A stretch of DNA of 64,000 bases from Astropecten irregularis (GCA_963971285.1 OZ020260.1:10264798-10328797), one strand, 5' to 3'; shown: positions 34,801 to 42,916, numbered from the stretch's first letter. A program made the numbers and translations. The notes: generated by a model not told the origin, from the sequence alone.

Positions 34801-36159
34801 CAAATTGTTTGTTTTATGGTCAGACCATTGGGTCTTCTCTCTCTCTGTTTTTGCTTTCCACAGGCCGGCTATACATGTACGAATTTGCTGTTCCTTTTTA
34901 CACACAAACATTGCTGTGTCAATCGCAATACCGGATACATGCAGATGGTACTCAAGACAGTAACTCGACGCGGCGAGATAATAACTCTCCACGGCGAGAT
35001 AGTAACTCGCCGCGGCGAGATAGTAACTCGCCGCGGTGAGATAGTATTTCGCTGCGGTGAGATAGCAACTCGAAAAATGTTTTTGGCAGGTGGCCTTTAT
35101 ACTCTTCCGTATAAACTCTACCATACTAGATCAATTCAAAACCAGGTTAAAGGTAGTATCATACTTTGGTTTTGGTCAAAGAAATACAGATTCATGGGCA
35201 AAAATATCAAGGAAGATACAGTAAAAGTAATCTGTGAAAGTTTCAGTCCCATACGGTGCAAATTTTTTGAGAAAACAGTGAAAAATGGCCACAGTATTTC
35301 TTAAGTCTTTTCTCTTTTATTTTTGATCTTTTAAAAGATCAAAAAGATTTTCGGTTTCTATCAGCATCATCTTCATACCCTGAAAGTTATATGTAAATCT
35401 GTGAACATTTCTGTTTTGGTCTCTTACCAAAGTATGATACTACCTTTAAAGACCCATTTATTCAATGCAAAACATTTTCTTTGTATTATTAACTCAGTAT
35501 AAAACACCAGTGAAACTTGCCCGACATTAAAATGCAGTCCAATATCTGAAATAGGACTTTGTTATTATAGGCCTATTGCATTCAAATCTGAAAACTCCGT
35601 TCAATAATTCATTACTTTGTTTTCAACTGGAGTTTTGTGATTAAAGGTAGTATCATACTTTGGTAAGACACCAAAACAGCAATGTTCACAGATTTACTTA
35701 TAATTGACAGGGTATGAAGATGGTGGTGGTAGAAACATATACCGTTAAAATCTTTCCGCCTGAAATGGTGTATTTATCCAGAAATTAGTAATACAACGAC
35801 CGAAAATCTTTTGAAAGATCAAAAATAAAAGAGAAAAGGCTTAAGAAATACTGTGGCCGTTTTTCATTGTTTTTTCAACAAGTGGGCACCGTATGGGACT
35901 GACATTTTCACAGATGACTATTACTGTATCGTTCTTGATATTTTTGCCCATGAATCTGCATTTCTTTGACAAAAACCAATGTATGATACTACCTTTAAGG
36001 TGTTTGGTACAAGGCACATTAATTTTATGTTATGTTAAAGTTGAATTTGGTTTGGACAAATTCTGAAAACTGACGCAATGTGACTCACTTACCAATAACA
36101 GTCATGACCATTGTCGTCACAGCCAAATAGTGTGGCATCTTGGCAATCCTGCAGCACAT
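10722..36159 (-). CDS. Gene A: secreted EGF/half-EGF cysteine-rich mosaic protein, 8 exons
   Basis: Eight exons join in frame: 36093-36159, 30599-30769, 17107-17190, 16027-16149, 14577-14660, 13392-13490, 11251-11428 and 10722-10851 (936 nt, 311 aa). Internal junctions are phase 1 except the last (phase 2). Order: signal peptide (1 to about 27); Pro-rich linker with FGPPPPPDPG; half-EGF (80-107, four Cys); full six-Cys EGF (108-148, CECMADFSGQHC); half-EGF (149-176); SC module (178-210); C-terminal block with VCSINADDWGVPPETC; basic tail RYYKRRWGHTDTH. No membrane segment, so secretion is likely. Half-EGF and SC exons have exact-length counterparts in gene B, so A and B are one family. Introns of up to 13 kb are filled with repeats. 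The link across the largest introns (exon 1 to 2, 2 to 3) rests on phase only, and extra exons may be missed. I do not recognise a named protein. Confidence 0.72.
11251..11428 (-). CDS. Gene A C-terminal cysteine-rich exon
   Basis: Acceptor CATCAG, donor GAAAA|GTGAGT (phase 2). Encodes VCSINADDWGVPPETCGDAV, KVNVSISVHFDIQGVHVMSC and YNASSDNWIKLGE. No family recognised. Confidence 0.75.
12037..12110. mobile_element. Start of a foldback element cut by the assembly gap
   Basis: From GTGACAGCATCAGAAA to GGGTCGGCCTCCAGGCTAG this matches 43329-43395 closely. There the ~97-bp hairpin arm begins right after GGCTAG; here the Ns begin. Confidence 0.8.
12111..12310. other. Assembly gap (200 N)
   Basis: A fixed-size run of N. 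ORFs spanning it are meaningless. Confidence 1.
12675..13042. mobile_element. TTAA-type MITE, good full-length copy
   Basis: TTAA then AGGTAGTATCATACTTTGG, and at the other end CCAATGTATGGTATTACCT then TTAA. Has the central near-palindrome CTTTTAAAAGATCAAAA. In an intron of gene A. Confidence 0.85.
13392..13490 (-). CDS. Gene A SC-module exon
   Basis: 99 nt, phase 1-1, after CATGCAG: SCQGIIDDGTFIGMQKYYIK, then PVCDPSTKPIEV. The next Cys codon is split over the intron (T|GC). Gene B has the same 99-nt module, interrupted by a transposon. Confidence 0.75.
14577..14660 (-). CDS. Gene A half-EGF exon, copy 2
   Basis: 84 nt, phase 1-1: PCNSNPCDLGASCHPGNGTG and TYYCKYYG. Its acceptor (CCAAAG) is weaker than that of copy 1 (CCACAG). 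Directly upstream of the SC exon, as in gene B. Confidence 0.75.
14916..15331. mobile_element. C-run transposon with GCAGGCGCGGTTCTA ends, 6-bp TSD
   Basis: Ends GCAGGCGCGGTTCTA and TTGAACCGCGCCTGC, flanked by AAATAC on both sides. The paralogous unit at 18306-18340 lacks the insert, which confirms the AAATAC duplication. Contains long C and A runs. Confidence 0.85.
15452..15932. mobile_element. MITE with long inverted ends, second copy
   Basis: Same family as 7999-8478: left GACACTCAAAAGTTCAG, right TTTTGAGTGTCG and TCACCAATCCCGGTCAAG. Confidence 0.75.
16027..16149 (-). CDS. Gene A full EGF-like exon
   Basis: 123 nt, phase 1-1. DPCISNPCQYGGTCRPSNGS leads to YTCECMADFSGQHC: six cysteines in EGF spacing (C-x4-C-x5-C-x11-C-x-C-x8-C). 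It lacks the usual calcium-binding D-x-D/N-E start. Confidence 0.9.
16425..16640. repeat. Cluster of AATCTTA/TAAGATT words
   Basis: Repeated ATCTTATCTCC, TTAAGATTGATCTTA and ATCAATCTTAACTTT words in both orientations. Probably a degraded inverted-repeat element; no clear ends. Confidence 0.4.
17107..17190 (-). CDS. Gene A half-EGF exon, copy 1
   Basis: 84 nt, phase 1-1: DPCNSNPCDLGASCHPGDGT and GTYYCKYYG. It has the first four EGF cysteines and then stops at a donor (TACG|GTAGTA). Nearly identical to 14577-14660 through a local tandem duplication. Confidence 0.78.
17300..18145. mobile_element. ACCGATGT/ACATCGGT-rich repeat with nested C-run element
   Basis: Ends CGATCTGACTCGCCGGAG and CTCCGGTGAGTCAGATCG are inverted. 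The interior has many CGATGT/ACATCGG words. A C-run element with CCGCGGTTCTA and AACCGCGCCTGC ends (17711-17999) is nested inside. A second family member is at 49890-50410. Confidence 0.7.
18553..18612. repeat. Short telomere-like (TTAGGG) run
   Basis: GGGTTAGGGTTAGGGTTGGG followed by degenerate copies. Too short and internal to be a telomere. Confidence 0.75.
18965..20285. mobile_element. Inverted-repeat element enclosing a second insertion
   Basis: TTGTTCCTCTCTGAGGAGCA, then TTGGGTGACCGTGTCGGGGC on the left, mirrored by GCCCCGACACGGTCACCCAA and AGAGAGGAACAAAT on the right. Confidence 0.65.
19064..19924 (+). mobile_element. Retroposon-like element with two tRNA-like segments
   Basis: Flanked by ~27-bp direct repeats starting GCGGGCCGGGGCCGGGATGG (19037 and 19925). 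Inside are two tRNA-like segments with A and B boxes: GACCGAGTGGTTCGG with GGGTTCGAGCCC near 19325-19385, and TGGCTCGGTGGGATAAGCG with GGTTCGATTCC near 19472-19535. An inverted copy is at 44505-45200. Confidence 0.6.
20290..21425. other. Intron sequence, no feature recognised
   Basis: AT-rich DNA in the largest intron of gene A. No exon-like ORF with splice borders was seen. Confidence 0.45.
21432..21800. mobile_element. Element with ATAGGTGTCGATTTC ends
   Basis: ATAGGTGTCGATTTCTTTTC on the left, CCGGGATCGACACCCATG on the right, with ATTGGGGGGATATATCCCC near the right end. A related copy is at 27640-28075. Confidence 0.55.
21825..21990. repeat. Degenerate TTTCGGGGGAA tandem repeat
   Basis: TATTTCGAAGGAATGAAA, TATTTCGGGGGAA, TTTCGAGGGAACC and TTTCGAGGAAACGAAAC follow each other. 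The minus frame reads repeated FPRN, which reflects the repeat and not a gene. Confidence 0.6.
22860..23405. mobile_element. tRNA-like element, two tandem copies
   Basis: GGAGCGGGATTCGAACCAGC near 22902 and GGAGCGGGATTCGAACCGGC near 23208 each start a minus-strand tRNA-like block. TTTCAATGA and GTGAACAAAGAAAA flanks match the family. Confidence 0.65.
24688..24985. mobile_element. MITE with TGGGCCCAATTTCAT ends, second copy
   Basis: TGGGCCCAATTTCATGGAAT at the left and ATTCCATGAAATTGGGCCC at the right, with GCTTACGGTAAGC-type words inside. Confidence 0.8.
25624..25855. mobile_element. TTAA-type MITE, partial
   Basis: TTTAAAGGTACAGTACAGG opens it and GGGTATGAAGATGGTGCTGG follows. The right end is replaced by unrelated sequence that also appears near 45222. 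Confidence 0.55.
27478..27545 (-). other. tRNA-like SINE head
   Basis: On the minus strand TTGGCGTAGCGGTTC (A box) and ACCGGGTTCAAGTCCGG (B box, T-arm) are correctly spaced. The cloverleaf is imperfect, so a SINE is likelier than a working tRNA gene. Confidence 0.5.
28085..28455. mobile_element. TTAA-type MITE, full-length
   Basis: GATTAAAGGTAATATCATAC on the left, AAAGTATGATACTACCTTTA on the right, TTAA on both sides. Confidence 0.85.
28460..29865. other. Intron DNA, no feature recognised
   Basis: No exon or repeat border was recognised. ORFs here are short and without coding character. Confidence 0.4.
29867..30570. mobile_element. GGCGTATCTAGGG-type element with nested tRNA-like element
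   Basis: Left GCGGCGTATCTAGGG and right CCTCTAGATACGTCACTGC are inverted. Inside is a tRNA-like unit at about 30327-30398 with A box TGGCTCAGTTGG (30333-30344) and B box GGTTCAAATCC (30378-30388). Confidence 0.65.
30599..30769 (-). CDS. Gene A exon 2 (proline-rich linker)
   Basis: Acceptor TTTCAATAG, donor CCTG|GTAAGT, phase 1-1. Encodes AMRSYFGPPPPPDPGNTNPY, then WMEQVMAQIRKKNCSG and PPAPPG. Strong splice signals and a clean frame support it, but no family is recognised. Confidence 0.65.
30860..31158 (+). pseudogene. CR1-type LINE C-terminus, interrupted by two later insertions
   Basis: The frame reads MAPAYIQELVQLKSSSRLSS, then GDRAFVFAAPKLWNN and AISLD, a CR1-like ORF2 C-terminus. It breaks at CTAGAT (31153-31158) and resumes at 35126 (CTAGATCAATTC, LDQFKTRL). 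It breaks again at the MITE and resumes at about 35448 as KTHLFN. The split frame dates the insertions and fixes their target sites. Confidence 0.85.
31188..31278. repeat. 21-bp tandem array with CTCGCCGCGGCGAG palindrome, left
   Basis: Four units of GAGTTACTATCTCGCCGCGG plus C. The core is a perfect 14-bp palindrome in the best units. Confidence 0.9.
31915..32030. repeat. G-run / C-run block
   Basis: GGGGGGGACAGGGGGGGGG and CACGTCCCCCC. Related to the C-run transposons at 809-1000 and 14916-15331, but without clear ends. Confidence 0.5.
32800..32998. mobile_element. TTAA-type MITE, right half
   Basis: TTTTTAAGATCAAAAATGTT to CCAAAGTATGATACTACTCC. The left half is missing. Confidence 0.65.
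33165..33760. repeat. Two ~295-bp tandem copies
   Basis: AGTCTGAGGAAAGTGGCC, GCATCTAGAATCAAAAT, GGGCCCTTAAGCGGGCCCCG and CACATGGTGTTAC occur in order in both copies. CCCTTAAG is embedded in a GC-rich palindrome. Confidence 0.85.
34961..35071. repeat. 21-bp tandem array with CTCGCCGCGGCGAG palindrome, right
   Basis: Five units in inverted orientation to the left array; the outer two units have decayed. Confidence 0.9.
35148..35451. mobile_element. TTAA-type MITE inserted in the LINE ORF
   Basis: Left CCAGG-TTAA-AGGTAGTATC, right GATACTACCT-TTAA-AGACCC. Removing the element and one TTAA restores the LINE frame (TRL-KTHLFN), so the target duplication is TTAA. Confidence 0.88.
35640..36002. mobile_element. 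TTAA-type MITE, full-length, opposite orientation
   Basis: GATTAAAGGTAGTATCATAC and ATGATACTACCTTTAAGG. Ends 90 bp downstream of exon 1 of gene A, inside its first intron. Confidence 0.85.
36093..36159 (-). CDS. Gene A exon 1 (signal peptide)
   Basis: Encodes MCCRIAKMPHYLAVTTMVMT plus VI and ends ATTG|GTAAGT. The hydrophobic run LAVTTMVMTVIVL (completed by exon 2) fits a signal peptide. The second ATG at 36138 is an equally possible start. Confidence 0.65.
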
Positions 36160-36754
36160 TGCTGGCAGCCTACACTGCCTCTTTTCCTCGGAGTCCCTAG
36201 CCCTTCAAGTTGCTTGACCAAAGTAAAATAGTCAAACAGAAATTATAATCTTTCTTCGAACTTGTGCCTCGAGTTTAGCTATTTCGTGTGAAAAATGGTA
36301 CAGAACACCGGTGGTCTTCACTCCTTCGCCAGCTCCCGTCTGATGTAGATCGCTCACTGCTGCGGGCGTATATACCACCACCACCGCCTCAGCATGTATC
36401 GGAGACTGGGGTGTGACATTTCAACCAATGAAATTCGTTACATGTATTACTACGTTAAGGGGGAAATACATTCTGTTCCGATTGCAAGAAGATTGATATT
36501 GCATCTCGAAACTACTATATGGGATGAGATTGACCAATGATAGGCCTACAAATATCTGAAAACAACTGACAGGGATGCATAAAACATTTGAACTGTGAAA
36601 ATATCCCATACTTGCTTAATAATCATAAAAACAATGTGAATCAAGATGAAGCTATGATGTATCTCTTATCAATATCCTGAACTTTACTACAGTATATACA
36701 AATTGGCGGTGATCTCAGTTTGAAAGCCCAATCACAAACGACAATTATATTCAT

Positions 36755-37035
36755 CAAATAACCACAAGGGAAACTGACTGAATTTAAAATTATTGAAAAG
36801 TGAACTGTACGGTATTCAGGAGGTCGCCGGTTCGAATCCCCCTCTAGTCAGTTTTTCTTTGTTCACTTTTCAATGACTTAAAAATTCAGTCAGTTTCCCT
36901 TCTGGTTATTTGATGATTATATTAATTAAAAAGCCGTATCCTCTTTGAGTGATCCCCCCATGTACCGTATGAGGTTGCAGCATTGCTGCGCGTATCGGTG
37001 AAATGATCCTTGGAGTATGGTGGTGTGTGCGTGGT
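36755..37035. mobile_element. tRNA-like inverted-repeat element, truncated
   Basis: ACCACAAGGGAAACTGACTG, then GGTCGCCGGTTCGAATCCCC and TTTTTCTTTGTTCACTTTTC. Upstream of gene A's first exon. Confidence 0.6.
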
Positions 37036-37248
37036 TTCGTGGCTTCAATTGGTTTCAAATGGTATAGCCACACAACCCGTTTTACTTGAGGGTCCCGATG
37101 TTAAAAATGTTTAAGAACCGGGCAGAGTGATTTTTCCAGACAAAATGCAAAATGTTCTCGTTTTTACATGGACTCGTTTCTCAGTTGTAAATTAGTTCAT
37201 GTCGATTTGTACGAGAAACGGCCAGAGGTGAGCTCATAAGTCATACAA

Positions 37249-37490
37249 CTGGGGCCAATTTCAAAGAGCTGCTTAGCACAACAATTCGCTAAGCATGACA
37301 TTTGTCTTAGTTAATACAGGTTTAACAACCAAATTTACATGTGTTGTGTATCACTTGCAATTGTTCTTTGGCTGTTGTTCGCTGATCATGAATATCAAAT
37401 GGAATTTTCAATCATGGTTTGTTTTATTGGGCAAGCTATTATTGTGCTAAGCAATTTATTGTGCTAAGCAGCTCTATGAAATTGGCCCCT
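37249..37490. mobile_element. MITE with GGGGCCAATTTCA ends
   Basis: GGGGCCAATTTCAAAGAGCT against AGCTCTATGAAATTGGCCCC. Relatives at 41327-41545 and 46385-46595. Confidence 0.8.
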
Positions 37491-38640
37491 GACCATGTTC
37501 GAATTAGCTTACAGTCAGAGGAATGAGAGAATCATGTCAAAGTGTTTTGATACATGTATATGAACAAATTAAATCCCTCCAAAATAAAGACAATTCTCTG
37601 AAATATAACACCGGATGCGCACTTTTCAAAGTGTTGTCAGCCAAAGTAGAGTATTTTGTAACACCACAGAAAACACACAAATTGGACAAAATGTTCTCTT
37701 TTTTAATTGCTGTACTACTTTATTCACCTTTCCCTGGTAAACAACTGACATAGCATTGGAAAAGACCTCTAGCAAATTTCAAAATACTAACAACTTTGAG
37801 AAATAAAGTTTAAATTGCTTTTAGATTTTTTTTGCTAGACACAATATTAACTGCTCACAATTTCCCGCAAACCAACGATATTCAGGTTAGATTTTAACAT
37901 TTCTTCACGAATTTTTGTAACATGGAATATTATAATGAAGCAAACATGATATTTATTTTATTTTTTTAATTCATGTAATTTATGACCGAATACATCACAA
38001 ATGGTGAAACACCATATTTTTTTTTAGAATGATTTCAAAAACCCTGTTGAATTTAAGACCAAAAAACGATATACTTCCATATTGGATAGTTTCATGAATA
38101 CCCAGCTGTTACACTAACTTCAATTACAAGTATTTAATTTCATCAACCACTTTTATTAGGAATGTTTTCTAAAATTTGGATAGTACATATTTTGTATTCA
38201 ATGAAATACTATGCGATTCAACTACATGTGTTTATTACCATTACAGTTCATCAGCATGCAACAAGACCACAGATTTAAGAAAAACCTTTTTGTTTTTTCT
38301 TTAAAATACAATTACTGCTTGAGAATTTAAGTACAATTACATGAAATATTACTTAAACTTTGACATGAGGTTGTGACAGTAGAATATGGGTCCCTATACT
38401 CGATATCGAATCTTGAAAGTTGTTACAGGTTATATTAATATATACCATGTTATTTTCATGCAGTCACATTAGCTAACACCCACAGTACTGATATGCAATG
38501 TCAAACATCTGTTTCTTTATTATTACTCAATATTCCTAAATGAAATTCTTATGATTCAGAACAGCAACCAGAATATTGAAACCCTTTACGTCATAAATAT
38601 CCCCACAAAAAGCCATACAATTCAACAGTACAAGATTCAT
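37490..38640. other. AT-rich, nothing recognised
   Basis: No endonuclease-like ORF precedes the LINE reverse transcriptase, and no gene was seen. Confidence 0.5.
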
Positions 38641-38642
38641 GA

Positions 38643-40568
38643 AACAAGACTGCAACTGAAAACCTACAAACATGTTTTGATATCACAGACTGGGACCTAC
38701 TAACCTCTAGTGCTTCGAGTTTAGACGAAGCGGTTGGTATCGTAAACAGTTATATTCTTTTTTGTCAAGATTTACATATCGATCAGAAGGAGATTAAAAT
38801 CTTTCCGAATCAAAAACCATGGGTAAGAAAGAATCTTAAAGATTTGTTTGGTCAGAGAAATAGGGCCTTCATAGAAAATAGAAATCAAGATCTTAAAGAC
38901 ATTAACTTGAATATACAGAAAGAAATCGGTAAAGCCAAAGACAGATATAAACATAAGCTTGAAAACAAATTCAGGTCAAAAAACACTCGTGATGCCTGGA
39001 AATGCATGCAAGAAATGACTGGATATAAACAGAAATCAAAATCTCCTGTAGTCATGAACTCGGTTTATGATAAGGCCAATGAGTACAATAGATTTTATGC
39101 AAGGTTTGATGATAAATGTTTTTACGATGAAATTAACACAACTGTGAGTGATCTGGAATGTTTGAATGATACCCCTATTGAATGCCATTTTGCAGATGTA
39201 TGTAAATATTTTACCCGCATTAATCCTAGAAAATCCATGGGACCTGACAGTATCTGCGGGAAAGTGCTGAAAACATGTGCATGGCAACTAGCCGTTCCAT
39301 TTACGAGACTGTTTCAAGAGTCACTGAATCAAAACTGTGTTCCTAAATGCTGGAAAACCTCCACGGTCATCCCAGCAGCGAAGACACCCAGAGCCTCTGA
39401 GCTCAATGATTATCGGCCCATATCCCTCACTTCTCTAGTTATGAAAACATTTGAACGATTGATTCTCCAGAAGCACTTACTCCCACAAATACTGCCACTC
39501 ATAGACTCACATCAATTTGCCTACCAACCAAAGAAGTCTGTTAATGATGCCATCTTACTCTTAGTTCACACAATTGCCCAACATGTTGACAAGCTCGGTC
39601 ATTATGTTCGCACTACTTTTGTTGATTTCTCATCAGCCTTTAATACAATTCAACCCCACTTATTGATGGAAAAACTTAGTAAGATGAATGTCAAACCTTC
39701 ACTAATATTGTGGATGCATGCCTTCTTGACCGACCGAATTCAAAGGGTTCAATTACATAATGTGCTATCTGACTTTGTAACAACCAACACTGGGTCTCCA
39801 CAGGGGTGTGTGCTTTCTGCACCATTATTCATTCTTTATACTAATGATTGTATTTCATCTTCTGATAATGTATCTATTGTAAAATATGCCGATGACACGG
39901 CTATTATTGGTTTGATTTCAAGAAACAATGAACACAATTATCGCCACGAATTGCATGTTTTTGAAAAATGGTGTGATGAAAACTTCCTAGCCTTGAATAC
40001 AACTAAAACTAAAGAGATGATTACTGATTTCCGTTCGCATAAAGATAATCCTACAAATCCTGTAACAATGAAGGGCAATAATATAGAAATTGTGGACAGT
40101 TTTAAGTACTTGGGAACCATTATCGACAATAAATTATCATGGATCGACCAATGTCAGGCTGTTTATGCGAAAGCACAACAGCGTATGTACTTTTTGAGAA
40201 AGATGTATTCGTTCCACGTAGACAAGACTATCCTTAGGTTATTTTATAAATCAGTAATCGAAAGCGTCATTCTGTTCAGTTGTGTAGTCTGGTCTGGTGC
40301 CTGCAGGAAGGTAGATCTGGATAAACTGAATAGAATCCCCAGACATGCGCAGAAAATGATAGGTGAAAAGTCAAACCTAAATGAGGCATACACACTTCTG
40401 ATCCTGAAACAGGCGGAAGCCATATGGAAAAATCCCAATCACCCTCTCCATTCTTACTATACAATGATGCGATCAGGAAAACGCTTTCGTTCCATTCGAG
40501 CTCGTACAGGTCGTTTTGGGAATACTTTCATTCCACTCTCAATCCGGGAAACAAATAAACTGAAGTAA
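38643..40568 (+). CDS. LINE (CR1/L2-like) ORF2 with reverse transcriptase, 5'-truncated
   Basis: Open frame of about 640 codons from a stop at about 38640 to TAA at 40566-40568. It has RT motifs in order: DYRPISLTS, FVDFSSAFNTI (catalytic Asp), TGSPQGCVLSAPLFILYTND, KYADDTAII (the Y-A-D-D box) and KYLGTIID. The C-terminal part has HPLHSYYTMMRSGKRFRSIR and RTGRFGNTF, typical of CR1/L2-group elements. No endonuclease domain precedes it. The 3' end carries a (GAAT)n tail near 40776-40806, as in such elements. The frame is intact, so insertion is fairly recent. Catalytic residues are present, but a 5'-truncated copy should not be mobile on its own. Confidence 0.92.
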   Translation, partial: NKTATENLQTCFDITDWDLLTSSASSLDEAVGIVNSYILFCQDLHIDQKEIKIFPNQKPWVRKNLKDLFGQRNRAFIENRNQDLKDINLNIQKEIGKAKDRYKHKLENKFRSKNTRDAWKCMQEMTGYKQKSKSPVVMNSVYDKANEYNRFYARFDDKCFYDEINTTVSDLECLNDTPIECHFADVCKYFTRINPRKSMGPDSICGKVLKTCAWQLAVPFTRLFQESLNQNCVPKCWKTSTVIPAAKTPRASELNDYRPISLTSLVMKTFERLILQKHLLPQILPLIDSHQFAYQPKKSVNDAILLLVHTIAQHVDKLGHYVRTTFVDFSSAFNTIQPHLLMEKLSKMNVKPSLILWMHAFLTDRIQRVQLHNVLSDFVTTNTGSPQGCVLSAPLFILYTNDCISSSDNVSIVKYADDTAIIGLISRNNEHNYRHELHVFEKWCDENFLALNTTKTKEMITDFRSHKDNPTNPVTMKGNNIEIVDSFKYLGTIIDNKLSWIDQCQAVYAKAQQRMYFLRKMYSFHVDKTILRLFYKSVIESVILFSCVVWSGACRKVDLDKLNRIPRHAQKMIGEKSNLNEAYTLLILKQAEAIWKNPNHPLHSYYTMMRSGKRFRSIRARTGRFGNTFIPLSIRETNKLK

Positions 40569-40775
40569 CCATTAATCTTGCATTTATTTACAGTCAGATG
40601 TCCGATAATGTACTTAGGTTTTGTATCTACTTAATATAATTATGTGTTTCGTAATTGTCTTTTTGGATCTCTTAAAGCTCTTTCTTAATTATTATTGTCG
40701 TATTTATTTAAACACTATTTTTGTATTTGTTATACTTTTGTAAGCCAACGAAGAGAATTTCCTATTTTGGACCAA

Positions 40776-40806
40776 TAAATGAATGAATGAATGAATGAAT
40801 GAATGA
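40776..40806 (+). repeat. (AATG)n microsatellite tail
   Basis: Seven tandem AATG/GAAT units right after the LINE 3' region. Confidence 0.9.
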
Positions 40807-41118
40807 TACCACTTATATCGCTTAGTTGCTATTTAGAATAGTTTTAACTATTGATGAAATTGAAAAATTTCTTTTCACACTAACAAAAATCATGGATAGA
40901 GCGCCCTCTACAGCTGCAATGCAAGAGTACTATTTTTATGCAAATCAGCCATCAGGAATGCTAGGAAAGATAACAGGACTCAGTAATATAAATGGGAAAA
41001 GTGAACCTAAAATCTAACAGCTAAAACCACTGGAAAACAGGCTCATAATCTGCTCCTATAACCCACGCCCATAGATGGTGGGGTAGGGGTGGACTGGAGG
41101 TGCAGATTGTACCAGATG

Positions 41119-41244
41119 TTAGTTTTGGAACATGTCGAAGCTGAATTTGACATAGTCCAGGGCTCCTGGTATTTCTCGGCCCTTGGAATCTCGGTACGGT
41201 TCCATGCGTAGGATGCAGTACTCAGCCAGCTGTGTGGGTAGATT
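41119..41244 (-). CDS. Alpha-spectrin terminal exon
   Basis: 42 codons after CTTATAG: NLPTQLAEYCILRMEPYRDS, KGREIPGALDYVKFSFDMFQ, N, stop. Confidence 0.92.
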   Translation of the reverse strand, partial: NLPTQLAEYCILRMEPYRDSKGREIPGALDYVKFSFDMFQN

Positions 41245-41326
41245 CTATAAGACAAGGATAAGATTGACAAAATGGATTAATGAAATATTCTAAGAGAAAA
41301 GGTCCTGGATGAAGGACAAAACAGGG

Positions 41327-41545
41327 GCCAATTTCATAGATTTGCTTCAGCATGAAAAGTCTTCCTTGATCAAACAGGATTGCCAACCAAATTTCCATGT
41401 GATGTTTACTGCTTTGGACTTATATTCGGCCATCGTTTGCTGAGCATAACATTCACAGGGAGTTTTGGCTGGTATACTGATTTTATTTACCAAGGTTTTT
41501 GGAGCTTAGCAGATTTTGGTGCTTAAGCAGCTCTATGAAATTGAT
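41327..41545. mobile_element. MITE with GGGGCCAATTTCA ends, diverged
   Basis: GGGGCCAATTTCATAGATTT and TTAAGCAGCTCTATGAAATT. The right outer end has decayed. Confidence 0.65.
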
Positions 41546-42216
41546 TCAGTTCATTATGTGTAGTTGGCAAACAGAGCACAACAAATTAAGGTGAAGGCAA
41601 TAGTTGCAGCCTTGCTGTGGACTTGGTACCCCCTTCTAGTCCTACCTATACTGTAAAGAGACCATGGGTCTCATTTCAATGCTAGAAACTGATTTCTCCA
41701 CACCATCATTCACAGTGGAGGCATTAAATGCCTCATGGTAGGCAAAGCATGCCTTCGAGTCCTACTTGTACTGTAATAACAGCATCAACAGTGAATTGAG
41801 TGTTAGTGTTTCTTAACTCTTTCCTACTTAACCTACACCACACATTTAGCATGGTGTTGGTGCTTTTCATCACAAATTACAAGAAAAACCATGCTTGAAA
41901 GTAAGGTTACCTACAAAAACATCTACGCGTATCTGCATCATGACAATGTGACCAATTGCGCAACCAATATTTACATACCATCACCTTTTTTACATCTCAT
42001 TTTGTGCAGAACAGCAGTGGAAACAAGCAAAGAAGACTATTATATCATCCACATTCTCCTTTACACGTTTTCACTGCTGCTCTGTGCCAAATGAGATGTA
42101 AAATACCCACTGTGCGTCACGTGATGGTATGCCACGCAATCAGTCTATTCTCAACACTCCCAGATTAAGAGTCAGAACCTAATAATAAACATATTCAAGT
42201 AAGAGTATGGACTTAC

Positions 42217-42364
42217 CGCATACAGCTCGTGTTTGGTGACGTATGGTTTGCCCTCTGCACCGAGTGCACGGAACGCATTCTCAATCTCATCTCTAGAGTG
42301 TACATTCTCAGTCTCTCTGCTGATCATGAAGGTCATGTACTCCTGGAGTGATACAACTCCGTCT
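42217..42364 (-). CDS. Alpha-spectrin penultimate exon
   Basis: 148 nt, intact: (K)DGVVSLQEYMTFMISRET to TKHELYA, with acceptor GTACAG and donor GCG|GTAAGT. Very close to vertebrate alpha-II spectrin. Confidence 0.92.
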
Positions 42365-42769
42365 CTGTACAAACAAAACAACAAAACCACGATGACTTTA
42401 AGAAATATTACTCTTGGAATTGGACGTAAGACTGCAATCTCAACAGAATTTGTTAACAACAGTACTAATACACACTTGCAGAGGTAAAGAGTTGAAAATG
42501 TGTATATTTGAAAAAGTAATGACATTACATTGAATTTGTCAGTATAGTCCATAATAACACATTATTCTTGCACAGTAAGCCCGCTACTCCTAAAAAATAA
42601 TTTGTTTTTTCTTACATGTATACCAGAGTTCATATCAGGTTTTTGTTCCAGATGCAATACTTTTTGCTCTTCATTTTGGAGAAAGAAAAATTATGTCTGG
42701 TTCTGAAGTGGTTTTTTTTTGTACCAACATCTCATACATTTTCTTGAGAATTCCTGAACCTTTCCCATA

Positions 42770-42916
42770 GATTGTGCCTTTAAGGTTTCCTGAACTTTTC
42801 CCTTACTTGTTTGGATCCACTGTGTCTAGGATGGACTGGAATTCAGGATCTTCCATTCCTGCTTCCCATACGGGAAGGCCATAGCCCATAGATTCTTGTT
42901 CAAAGATTTTTCCTAT
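42770..42916 (-). repeat. Partial tandem copy of the spectrin exon 3' half
   Basis: A ~146-bp unit repeats 42917-43060 with flanks (GATTGTGCCTTTAAGGTTTC). It reads GMEDPEFQSILDTVDPNK with a good donor. The upstream residues have diverged (GYGLPVWEA) and there is no clear acceptor. Confidence 0.85.

Larger units (their letters stand above)
31159..35125. mobile_element. Foldback-type element, ~4 kb, with palindromic 21-bp arrays in its long inverted ends
   Basis: Left arm (31159 to about 31690) and right arm (about 34500 to 35125) are inverted copies: TACGGAAGAGTATAA against TTATACTCTTCCGTAT, and TTTAGCCGGCCTGTGGAAAG against CTTTCCACAGGCCGGC. The target duplication is CTAGAT (31153-31158 and 35126-35131), set by the LINE frame it interrupts. 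The right terminus reads TATGGTAGAG inward; the left end lacks those ~14 bases. The interior has no transposase ORF, so it is non-autonomous or two fused copies. All of it lies in intron 1 of gene A. Confidence 0.8.

Noticed and set aside
34750-35304. 184-codon plus-strand ORF
   Set aside because: It runs through the foldback arm, its palindromic array, LINE remnant and a MITE; no protein family character.
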